Shown: piece by piece, positions 1 to 6,067 of the stretch
Numbering within the stretch: the stretch's first letter is position 1
Layout: each line of letters begins with the position of its first letter
Assembly: GCA_002473085.1 (NCBI GenBank)
Contig: DKTP01000043.1
Coordinates: 1-13,711 of the forward strand
Source: Anaerolineales bacterium UBA7227
GTDB taxonomy: Bacteria > Chloroflexota > Anaerolineae > Anaerolineales > Villigracilaceae
Reading direction: 5' to 3'
DNA: 13,711 bases
Notes under the pieces: generated by a model
Told to the model about the DNA's origin: nothing
Database searches by the model: none
What the model saw: the letters and a program-made list of their open reading frames with translations, nothing else
Program-made: the position numbers and the translations under genes

Positions 1-75
1 CCCGCGTGTTCGCCCCGCGTATTCGCCCCGCGTGTTCGCCCCGTGTTCGCCCCGCGTGTTCGCCCCGCGTGTTCA
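1..75. repeat. 13-bp GC-rich tandem repeat, six units
   Basis: Six head-to-tail units of CCCCGCGTGTTCG fill the first 75 bases. The first unit lacks one base, the second carries a G-to-A change, the fourth is shortened to 11 bp, and the last ends in A instead of G. The array may continue upstream of the window. It lies just before the first methyltransferase gene. A 13-bp unit shifts the reading frame at each copy, so it is unlikely to encode protein; any regulatory role is unknown. Confidence 0.85.
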
Positions 76-121
76 TGCGGTTTTGCAATCCATAAAATTC
101 ATGGATGTGCGATTCCCGTAG

Positions 122-134
122 TAAAATCCAGCCC
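122..134 (+). promoter_or_regulatory. Possible -10 box for the first methyltransferase
   Basis: TAAAAT at 122-127 is followed after seven bases by the ATG at 135. If it is a -10 box, the transcript would start at or next to the start codon, giving a leaderless mRNA. This fits the lack of a Shine-Dalgarno sequence before 135. No convincing -35 box was seen. Confidence 0.35.
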
Positions 135-740
135 ATGTCCGAAACCAATCAACGATTCACGCGCGGCAAGGGCCTGCTCGAACCCTGGCTGGCGCGGCTG
201 CGCGCCCAGCGCGCCAACAATCTCATCCCCGCCGAGCTCCGCGCCGGGCGCATCCTCGACATCGGCTGCGGCTCTTATCCCTACTTCCTCTCGCACACGG
301 TCTTCCAGCAAAAATTCGCGGTGGACCAGCTCCCGCCCAGCGAGCAGGGAAAGCGCCTCAACATCCAATGGCACACGCTCGACCTGAACTCCGCGCCCAA
401 ACTGCCCTTTGAAGCCGACTTCTTCAGCGTCGTCACCCTGTTGGCGGTGGTGGAACACCTCAACCCCAACAGCATGGCCGCGCTCTTCCAGGAGACCTAC
501 CGCGTCCTCCAGCCGGGCGGGGTCGTCATTATGACCACCCCCGCGGCCTGGTCCGACGGGCTGCTCAAACTCATGGCGCGCGTCCGCCTCGTCAGCGCGG
601 AGGAGATCCACGAACACGTCTTCGCGTACACGCTCCCGCTCCTCGGCTGGTACTTTGGAAAAGCCGGCTTCGAAATGACCAAAGTAGACTTCGGCTATTT
701 CGAACTCATGCTCAACATGTGGGCCGTGGCGAAAAAATAA
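135..740 (+). CDS. Class I SAM-dependent methyltransferase
   Basis: This 201-aa protein is a predicted cytosolic methyltransferase that would transfer a methyl group from S-adenosylmethionine to an unknown acceptor. Motif I is seen as ILDIGCGS at residues 40-47, followed by an acidic residue at the end of the second strand (VDQL, D64). A post-motif region reads FFSVVTLLAVVEHL, and RVLQPGGVVIMTTP is the usual strand and loop of Methyltransf_11/23-type enzymes. The ATG at 135 is preferred to the one at 105 because homology-like sequence begins after it and a -10-like TAAAAT lies seven bases upstream. The C-terminal half, with HEHVFAYTL, resembles small methyltransferases found beside lipid or sugar modification genes, but the substrate cannot be inferred. 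The neighbours are a phosphatase and a second methyltransferase on the same strand. Confidence 0.85.
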   Translation: MSETNQRFTRGKGLLEPWLARLRAQRANNLIPAELRAGRILDIGCGSYPYFLSHTVFQQKFAVDQLPPSEQGKRLNIQWHTLDLNSAPKLPFEADFFSVVTLLAVVEHLNPNSMAALFQETYRVLQPGGVVIMTTPAAWSDGLLKLMARVRLVSAEEIHEHVFAYTLPLLGWYFGKAGFEMTKVDFGYFELMLNMWAVAKK

Positions 741-796
741 CGCGGACGCGCGCCGTCTTTCGCGCGTGCGCCGCGCTCTGCAATCTTGAACCGAAC

Positions 797-1327
797 ATGA
801 CAACCCTCGACCTTCCCATCTCCAACTCCTATTGGGTCATCCCCAACCGCTTCCTGGCGGGCGAATACCCCGGCGCGTTCGGCGAGGAACGCGTCCGCAA
901 ACGCCTCGACGCCCTCCTCGAAGCCGGGCTGGACACCTTCATTGACCTCACCCACGAAAACGAACTGCCCGATTACGCCCCCCTCCTGCGCGAACGCGCG
1001 GCCTACTACCAAAAAGACGTACGCGTCCACCGCCTCCCCATCCGCGACTTCGGCCTACCCACCCGCGCCGGGATGATCGCCACCCTCAACGTCATTGACG
1101 AGGCCCTCGCCCGCGGGCGCAACGTCTACCTCCACTGCTGGGCGGGCATCGGGCGCACCGGCTCCACCGTCGGCTGTTACCTCGTCCGCCACGGCATGAC
1201 GGGCGAGCAGGCGCTGGCGCAACTGGCTCAATGGTGGGAGACCGACCCACGCCGCGCCCATCATCCCCGCACCCCCGAAACGGACGAACAAGTCGAATTT
1301 ATCCGCGGCTGGAATGAACTGGCATGA
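797..1327 (+). CDS. Dual-specificity/tyrosine-type protein phosphatase
   Basis: The 176-aa product carries the cysteine phosphatase signature HCWAGIGRTGS: catalytic C114, the P-loop, and phosphate-binding R120 in a perfect CX5R. D84 in the segment RDFGLPT is positioned to be the general acid of the WPD-type loop. Size and layout match small dual-specificity phosphatases of the PTP superfamily. The enzyme should be cytosolic and hydrolyse phosphotyrosine, phosphoserine/threonine or another phosphomonoester; the substrate is not evident. The ATG at 797 was chosen because the upstream in-frame extension overlaps the preceding gene and is arginine-rich and non-conserved in appearance. No strong Shine-Dalgarno is visible. 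The last 14 bases overlap the next methyltransferase, which suggests translational coupling. Confidence 0.88.
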   Translation: MTTLDLPISNSYWVIPNRFLAGEYPGAFGEERVRKRLDALLEAGLDTFIDLTHENELPDYAPLLRERAAYYQKDVRVHRLPIRDFGLPTRAGMIATLNVIDEALARGRNVYLHCWAGIGRTGSTVGCYLVRHGMTGEQALAQLAQWWETDPRRAHHPRTPETDEQVEFIRGWNELA

Positions 1328-2042
1328 CCGTTACCTCCAGCAGGCACGCTGGACGCGCGACCTGCGCGCCTATCTCCTCGACAAGGCGGGACTGACCGGC
1401 GCGCGCCGCGTCCTCGAAGCGGGATGCGGGACGGGCGCCGTCCTCTCCTCGATGACCGCCTCCGCCGCGCTTCACGGCCTGGACCTCGACCCGGGCGCGC
1501 TGACCGAGGCGCGCATCCACGCCCCAAGCGCGGCCCTCGTCCGCGCCGACGCGCGCTCGCTCCCCTACCCCGACTCCGCTTTCGACATCGTCTTCTGTCA
1601 TTTCCTCCTCCTCTGGGTGGACGAGCCGCTGCGCGCGGCGCGCGAAATGGCGCGCGTGACGCGTCCCGGCGGGAGCGTGCTGGCGCTGGCCGAACCCGAT
1701 TACAGTCAACGCGTGGACGAGCCCGCCTCCCTCGCGCCGCTGGGCCGTCTGCAGACCGAGTCTCTGCGCGCGCAGGGCGCGGATCCATCTTTCGGCGCGC
1801 GCCTCGCGGAGACGTTCGCCCGGGCGGGAATCGAAATCGTCGAAACGGGGACCATCCGAAGGTTAGAGGAGGAAGCGTCGCCCGAAGAGCAGGAAAAGGA
1901 ATGGGCGGCGCTGGAGGCCGACCTGGCCGCGTCCGTCCCGGTCGAAGACATCCACAAAATGAAATTACTGGACGAAGAGGCCCGCGCGCGCGGCGAGCGA
2001 ACGCTGTATGTGCCGACGCATTTTGCATGGGGGCGGGTATAA
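1314..2042 (+). CDS. Class I SAM-dependent methyltransferase (UbiE/Methyltransf_11 type)
   Basis: The protein has 242 aa. Motif I is VLEAGCGTG at residues 33-41, followed by LHGLDLDPGAL (acidic ribose-binding position), a RADARSLPYPDSAFDIVF segment (motifs II-III) and EMARVTRPGGSVLALAEPDY (motif IV and strand 5). This is the standard order of a Methyltransf_11 domain, and the C-terminal ~90 residues form a charged helical cap. The ATG at 1314 lies inside the end of the phosphatase gene (14-nt overlap), so the two are probably co-translated. The methyl acceptor is unknown. It differs clearly from the methyltransferase at 135-740 and is not a recent duplicate. The stop codon overlaps a TATAAT box that probably serves lepB. 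Confidence 0.87.
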   Translation: MNWHDRYLQQARWTRDLRAYLLDKAGLTGARRVLEAGCGTGAVLSSMTASAALHGLDLDPGALTEARIHAPSAALVRADARSLPYPDSAFDIVFCHFLLLWVDEPLRAAREMARVTRPGGSVLALAEPDYSQRVDEPASLAPLGRLQTESLRAQGADPSFGARLAETFARAGIEIVETGTIRRLEEEASPEEQEKEWAALEADLAASVPVEDIHKMKLLDEEARARGERTLYVPTHFAWGRV

Positions 2043-2043
2043 T
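2038..2043 (+). promoter_or_regulatory. -10 box upstream of lepB
   Basis: A perfect TATAAT spans the stop codon of the preceding methyltransferase, 56 bases before the lepB start. No good -35 box is found at 16-18 bp. If used, transcription would start near 2050, inside the left arm of the hairpin described at 2048-2078. Confidence 0.4.
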
Positions 2044-2047
2044 TTGG

Positions 2048-2078
2048 GAAACCAGGTTTCGCGAAGAGACCTGGTTTC
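2048..2078 (+). repeat. Perfect 10-bp inverted repeat (hairpin) in the lepB leader
   Basis: GAAACCAGGT at 2048-2057 and ACCTGGTTTC at 2069-2078 are perfect inverted copies around an 11-nt loop that itself contains the palindrome TTCGCGAA. The hairpin lies between the methyltransferase stop and the lepB ribosome binding site. The run after it (TG) is not a good T-tract, so it is a weak terminator. A leader hairpin or a dispersed genomic palindrome is more likely. Confidence 0.75.
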
Positions 2079-2099
2079 TGCATGAAGCTTTGGAGATCA

Positions 2100-2756
2100 A
2101 TGGATATTCAACCGACCAACGAACCGACGACCGCCGACGCGCCGATACCCGAGGCGTCTACGGAGGCCGCGCCGATCACGGAAACGTCCGCCGTCCCCGT
2201 CGAGGCGGCCAAGTCGCAGACGAGCTGGCGGCAATTCTTCCTTGACCTGCTCGAAACGATCCTCCTGGCGGCGGCGCTTTACCTGGGGATCAACGCCATT
2301 TCAGCGCGCGTGCGCGTGGACGGGTTCAGCATGGAGCCAACGTTGCAGAACGGCGAGTATGTGCTGGTGAGCCGGCTGGCTTACCGCCTGGGCGAACCGC
2401 AGCGCGGCGACATCATCGTGTTGAAATATCCGGGCGAGCCAAAGCAGGACCTGATCAAACGCATCATCGGCTTGCCGGGCGACAAGGTGGAGGTGCGGGA
2501 TTTGCATGTGGTCGTGAACGATCAGCAGTTAGTGGAGCCATACATTGCCGCCGCGCCGACCTATTCGGGGACGTGGGAGGTGCCGCCGGGGTATCTCTTC
2601 GTGCTGGGCGATAACCGCAACGACTCATCCGACTCGCGTTCGTGGGGGATGCTGCCGCTTGAAAACGTGATCGGAAAGGCGCTGGTCATTTACTGGCCGC
2701 CGCCCCAATGGAAGTTGATCTATCACTTCGACATCGCGGTGACCGCGCCGCAGTAG
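2100..2756 (+). CDS. lepB: Signal peptidase I
   Basis: This 218-aa enzyme cleaves signal peptides from exported proteins at the outer face of the cytoplasmic membrane. The N-terminus is a ~40-residue acidic, Pro/Ala/Thr-rich cytoplasmic tail, then one membrane segment at about residues 46-65. The nucleophile is S77 in GFSMEPTL and the general base is K120 in LIKRIIGLPGD. The later box GDNRNDSSDSRSWG is diagnostic of the S26A family. The ATG at 2100 is preferred over the one at 2082 because GGAG at 2091-2094 sits five bases upstream of it. The size is typical of Gram-positive-like and Chloroflexota signal peptidases with a single membrane anchor. A terminator follows 22 bases after the stop. 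Confidence 0.96.
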   Translation: MDIQPTNEPTTADAPIPEASTEAAPITETSAVPVEAAKSQTSWRQFFLDLLETILLAAALYLGINAISARVRVDGFSMEPTLQNGEYVLVSRLAYRLGEPQRGDIIVLKYPGEPKQDLIKRIIGLPGDKVEVRDLHVVVNDQQLVEPYIAAAPTYSGTWEVPPGYLFVLGDNRNDSSDSRSWGMLPLENVIGKALVIYWPPPQWKLIYHFDIAVTAPQ

Positions 2757-2777
2757 CCCGTAATTTTCGGGAATGAA

Positions 2778-2800
2778 AAACCCTCCGTCTTGGAGGGTTT
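2778..2800. terminator. Bidirectional rho-independent terminator
   Basis: AAACCCTCC (2778-2786) and GGAGGGTTT (2792-2800) form a 9-bp stem with a 5-nt loop. A T-run follows on the + strand, and a longer run of T follows on the - strand. It sits between the convergent lepB and MFS genes and can stop transcription from both. Confidence 0.9.
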
Positions 2801-2906
2801 TGGTTTGCGCGCTTTAACGGAGAAGAATATCAGCACAAAGGCTCTCAAAATGTAGAGCGCGATAGTATCCCGTTCTACATCATTTATGAATTCATACCCC
2901 AGTTTT

Positions 2907-4163
2907 TCAATCGCCATCCGAGGTCAAGGCGGAAAGCGATTTCAGATTCCGAATCTCAGGCCAGACGCGGGCGACGATCAGCACGACGACGATCGTCCCG
3001 ACGCCTCCCCCAGCGACCGCGAGGATCGGTCCGACCAGCGAGGCGAGGAAGCCCGATTCGAACGCGCCCAGTTCATTCGACATGCTGATGAAGACGCTGT
3101 TCACCGAGGAGACGCGTCCGCGCATTTCGTCGGGGACGCGAACGAGCATGAGCGTGGAGCGGATGACCACGCTGATATTGTCCAACGCGCCGAGCAGGAA
3201 CAGCATGACCACCGAGAGCCAGAAGTTCTTCGAGAGGCCGAAGACAATGGTGGCGAGTCCGAATCCCGTCACCGCCCAGAGGAGAGTCTTGCCGGCCTGT
3301 TTGAGCGGAGGCAGGTGCGCGAGAGTGAAGGCCATCAGCAGCGCCCCAATCGAGGGCGCGGCGCGCATGACGCCCAGTCCCCGCGCGCCGACGTTGAGGA
3401 CGTCGGTGGCGTAGATGGGGAGCAGCGCCACCGCCCCGCCGAAGAGAACCGCGAACATGTCGAGCGTGATGGCGGCGAGGATGACCTTCGTCTCGCGCAT
3501 GAAGCGCAGTCCCTCCTTGAGCGAATCCAACGTCGCGGCTTTGCGCGCCAGCGGGAGATGGCGTCCACGGATCAGGCCGATCAAAATTACGAAGATGAAG
3601 GCGGCCAGCGCGTCGAAGACGAAGATGCCGGTCACGCTGCCCGCGGCCGCGGCCCACACTCCCGCCGCCATTGGGCCGGTCACCGCGGCGGTTTGCCAGG
3701 AGCTGCTGCTCCACATGGCGGCGTTGGAAAACAGTTCGGGCGCCACCGTCTCTGGGATGAGCGTGGCGGCGGCCGGGTCGTTGAAGGCGCGCGCTATGCC
3801 GATGACCAGTAGCGCGAGGTAGATCAACGGGAGCGGACCCTGCGTCCACGACAGGAAGGCCAGCGCCAGCGAGCAAAACGCGAAGGCGGTCTGTGTGACC
3901 ATAATGATGCGGCGGCGGTTGTGATGGTCTGCGAAGTGGCCGCCGGGCAGGGCAAGCAGGACGACCGGCGCCACCTGCACCAGTCCCACCAGGCCGAGGG
4001 CGAAGGCGCTTTTTGTGCGAAGCCAGAGTTCCCACGCGATGGCGAAAGTGAGCATTTCGTGACCGAAAGAGGCGGTGAAGCGGCCAATCAATAACAGGCG
4101 GAAGTCGCGAGCGCGCAGGACGGCGTACGGATCATGCCGCGGGAATGAAGATGGGGTGGTCAT
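2907..4163 (-). CDS. Major facilitator superfamily exporter (MFS_3/EntS-like)
   Basis: This 418-aa polytopic membrane protein has roughly twelve hydrophobic segments and is the usual length for MFS drug or siderophore exporters of the DHA3/EntS type. The conserved cytoplasmic loop between helices 2 and 3 is seen as GGHFADHHNRRR (residues 74-85), carrying the signature G, D and R residues. The N-terminal YAVLRARDFRLLLIGRFTAS and the internal SVNSVFISMSNELGAFESG are characteristic of this subfamily, whose known members export siderophores or macrolides by proton antiport. The substrate here is unknown. No Shine-Dalgarno precedes the ATG, but a TATAAT box nine bases upstream suggests a nearly leaderless transcript. 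The gene is convergent with lepB and divergent from deoC. Confidence 0.9.
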   Translation of the reverse strand: MTTPSSFPRHDPYAVLRARDFRLLLIGRFTASFGHEMLTFAIAWELWLRTKSAFALGLVGLVQVAPVVLLALPGGHFADHHNRRRIIMVTQTAFAFCSLALAFLSWTQGPLPLIYLALLVIGIARAFNDPAAATLIPETVAPELFSNAAMWSSSSWQTAAVTGPMAAGVWAAAAGSVTGIFVFDALAAFIFVILIGLIRGRHLPLARKAATLDSLKEGLRFMRETKVILAAITLDMFAVLFGGAVALLPIYATDVLNVGARGLGVMRAAPSIGALLMAFTLAHLPPLKQAGKTLLWAVTGFGLATIVFGLSKNFWLSVVMLFLLGALDNISVVIRSTLMLVRVPDEMRGRVSSVNSVFISMSNELGAFESGFLASLVGPILAVAGGGVGTIVVVLIVARVWPEIRNLKSLSALTSDGD

Positions 4164-4171
4164 GAGAGCGA

Positions 4172-4177
4172 ATTATA
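4172..4177 (-). promoter_or_regulatory. -10 box for the MFS exporter
   Basis: On the - strand this reads TATAAT, with its downstream edge eight bases before the ATG at 4163. Transcription would begin one to two bases before the start codon, implying a leaderless or near-leaderless message. No convincing -35 box was seen. Confidence 0.5.
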
Positions 4178-4204
4178 CTGGCGGGAACAAATTCCGTTTG
4201 GCTG

Positions 4205-4210
4205 TATAAT
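4205..4210 (+). promoter_or_regulatory. -10 box for deoC
   Basis: A perfect TATAAT lies 28 bases before the deoC start, and GGAG at 4230-4233 is a well-spaced ribosome binding site. Together with the - strand box at 4172-4177 it makes a compact divergent promoter region. A clear -35 box is not visible. Confidence 0.5.
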
Positions 4211-4238
4211 CTCCCCAGATGAAAAAACTGGAGCGTCC

Positions 4239-5198
4239 ATGACTTCGAACCATAATCGCAACCCCGGCGCGCCCCTCGACCTGGACTGGGTAATGGGCGC
4301 GCGCGTCAACAAGAGCGCGGCAGAGCGGCGCATTGCCACCCTCGCCGGCCGCCGCACCGTGAAAAAAGAATGGCAGGCCGCCTGGCTGCTGCGCGCCGTC
4401 ACCTGCATCGATCTGACCACCCTCGGCGGGGACGACACGCCCGGGCGCGTCCAGCGCTTGTGCGCGAAAGCCAAACAACCGATCCGCCCCGACATGCTCG
4501 AACGCCTCGGCCTGGACGGAGAGCGGATGACTGTCGCCGCGGTCTGCGTCTACCCGAATCGCGTCGCGGACGCCGTCCACGCGTTGCAGGGATCGGGCAT
4601 CCCCGTGGCGTCCGTCGCGACAGGTTTTCCCGCGGGGCAGACCCCGCTCCCGCAGCGAATCCAGGAAATCGAGCAGGCCGTCGAAGCGGGCGCAAAAGAA
4701 ATTGACGTGGTCATCGCCCGCAACCATGTCCTCACGGGCGACTGGCGCGCGCTCTACGACGAACTCAAGCAATTCCGCGAAGCCTGCGGCGACGCGCACA
4801 TGAAAACGATTTTGGCGACGGGTGATTTGGGAACATTGAAGCAAGTCTATCAAGCCAGCCTCGTGGCGATGATGGCAGGCTCGGACTTCATCAAAACATC
4901 CACAGGCAAGGAATCGGTCAATGCCACGCTGGAAGTCAGTCTCGTCATGACGCGCGCCATCCGCGAATATCTGGAACGCTACGGCTACAAGATCGGATTC
5001 AAGCCCGCGGGCGGAATCGGTTCCGCCAAGCAGGCCATGGCATGGCAGTCGCTGATGAAGGAAGAACTCGGCGATGAGTGGCTAAAGAATGATCTGTTCC
5101 GCTTCGGCGCGTCCAGCCTGCTGACCGACCTCGAGCGGCAGTTGTATCACTTCATCACGGGTCACTACGCTGCCAAACATCACATGCCGATGGGATAG
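4239..5198 (+). CDS. deoC: Deoxyribose-phosphate aldolase
   Basis: DeoC splits 2-deoxyribose 5-phosphate into acetaldehyde and glyceraldehyde 3-phosphate in deoxynucleoside catabolism. The Schiff-base lysine is K219 in SDFIKTSTGKES. The partner lysine is K255 in GFKPAGGIG and the catalytic aspartate is D156 in KEIDVVIARNH; these correspond to K167, K201 and D102 of the E. coli enzyme. At 319 aa it is longer than the ~250-aa bacterial type and resembles the eukaryotic/actinobacterial form, with an N-terminal extension containing LDLDWVMGARVNKSAAERR. The ATG at 4239 has GGAG five bases upstream. The ALDH16-type dehydrogenase at 6068 is a plausible partner for removing the acetaldehyde, although a toxin-antitoxin pair now lies between them. 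Confidence 0.95.
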   Translation: MTSNHNRNPGAPLDLDWVMGARVNKSAAERRIATLAGRRTVKKEWQAAWLLRAVTCIDLTTLGGDDTPGRVQRLCAKAKQPIRPDMLERLGLDGERMTVAAVCVYPNRVADAVHALQGSGIPVASVATGFPAGQTPLPQRIQEIEQAVEAGAKEIDVVIARNHVLTGDWRALYDELKQFREACGDAHMKTILATGDLGTLKQVYQASLVAMMAGSDFIKTSTGKESVNATLEVSLVMTRAIREYLERYGYKIGFKPAGGIGSAKQAMAWQSLMKEELGDEWLKNDLFRFGASSLLTDLERQLYHFITGHYAAKHHMPMG

Positions 5199-5233
5199 AA
5201 TTGTATTGGCCGTTTACTGAAAAGAGGTAAATT

Positions 5234-5485
5234 ATGACCATCCTGATAGAAATACCCGATACCGTGGCGCGCGCGATACGAATCCCACGCAAAGAACAGA
5301 AGCGTCAATTGAAAATAGAGTTGGCGCTAAGCCTCTATACGCAAGGCATTCTTTCGTTTGGGAAAGCCGCGGAACTGGCGGATATGACCAAGTTGGATTT
5401 CAGCCTGCTCCTCGGCAAGCGAAACATCCCGCGCCAGTATGACGAGACCGACCTTCAAGACGATATCGCCTATGCCAGCCGTTAG
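5234..5485 (+). CDS. UPF0175 family antitoxin
   Basis: This 83-aa small protein has the UPF0175 pattern: an N-terminal strand (TILIEIPDTV), a helical segment, then ELALSLYTQGILSFGKAAELADM with LDFSLLLGKRNIP. The central part looks like a helix-turn-helix, fitting DNA binding and autoregulation. UPF0175 proteins are commonly paired with DUF3368 PIN-domain toxins, as here, where the downstream gene overlaps by 14 nt. AGAGG at 5223-5227 gives a good ribosome binding site before the ATG at 5234. The function as antitoxin is inferred from family and pairing. Confidence 0.85.
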   Translation: MTILIEIPDTVARAIRIPRKEQKRQLKIELALSLYTQGILSFGKAAELADMTKLDFSLLLGKRNIPRQYDETDLQDDIAYASR

Positions 5486-5963
5486 CGATACTTCCCCAAT
5501 TCTCGGCCTGGCGATCATAGGCCATCTCAACCTGTTGCAGGAACAGTTTGGGGATATTTACATTCCCCAGGCTGTTCTTGCTGAATTGAAGGTGACCGAG
5601 AATTTCCGCGGCGCGTCTGCTATTCAGGTCGCCTTGGACAATGGCTGGCTGCGCTCGCAGGAAATTCAAAATAAGCCGCTTGCAAAATCCTTGTTGTTGG
5701 AGTTGGATCAAGGCGAAGCCGAAGCCATTACCTTGGCAGTGGATTTGGGCTTTGAAATGATCGTCATGGATGAAAAGATCGGACGGGAACGTGCCAGAGA
5801 GTTGGGTTTGAAAACCGTTGGCGTCTTGGGCGTGTTGCTGACAGCCAATAAACATGGACGAATTTCATCTATGAAAAACGCCATGATTGCTTTGCGGAAT
5901 GAAGTTGGCTTTTTCATTTCGGATGATTTGTATCGCCAGATTTTAAAACAGGCTGGCGAGTAG
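5472..5963 (+). CDS. DUF3368 PIN-like toxin
   Basis: The 163-aa product begins with SDTSPILGLAIIGHL, the strand-and-acidic-residue opening of the DUF3368 branch of PIN-domain ribonucleases. The further acidic positions expected of a metal-dependent nuclease appear in LDQGEAEAI and IVMDEKIGRERARELGL, the latter followed by VGVLGVLL. Family members are presumed RNases of type II toxin-antitoxin pairs. The ATG at 5472 inside the antitoxin gene was chosen because the conserved region starts immediately after it and longer starts run deep into the antitoxin. The 14-nt overlap supports coupled expression with the UPF0175 antitoxin. No truncation is apparent. Confidence 0.87.
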   Translation: MPAVSDTSPILGLAIIGHLNLLQEQFGDIYIPQAVLAELKVTENFRGASAIQVALDNGWLRSQEIQNKPLAKSLLLELDQGEAEAITLAVDLGFEMIVMDEKIGRERARELGLKTVGVLGVLLTANKHGRISSMKNAMIALRNEVGFFISDDLYRQILKQAGE

Positions 5964-5967
5964 TTTT

Positions 5968-6050
5968 TTACCACAAAGGCCACGAAGGTACACGAAGGAA
6001 AAGACAAAAATGCATTTCCCCTTTGTGACACTTTGTGTCCTTCGTGGTTA
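5968..6050. repeat. Long imperfect palindrome (REP/MITE-like)
   Basis: A left arm beginning ACCACAAAGGCCACGAAG at 5970 pairs with a right arm ending CTTTGTGTCCTTCGTGGT at 6048. Both arms extend inward with further partial pairing to about 33 nt each around a short A-rich centre. Each arm itself contains repeats of the theme CACGAAGG or CACAAAGG. It fills the gap between the toxin stop and the ribosome binding site of the aldehyde dehydrogenase. It looks like a dispersed non-coding repeat and could also act as a hairpin in the mRNA. Confidence 0.75.
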
Positions 6051-6067
6051 GCGAATTGGAGTTACCT

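Noticed and set aside
1261..2100. Long arginine/proline-rich frames on the opposite strand of the GC-rich genes, including 2886-3812 across the MFS gene.
   Set aside because: They are antisense shadows of high-GC coding sequence with low-complexity Arg/Pro/Gly composition and no family motifs.
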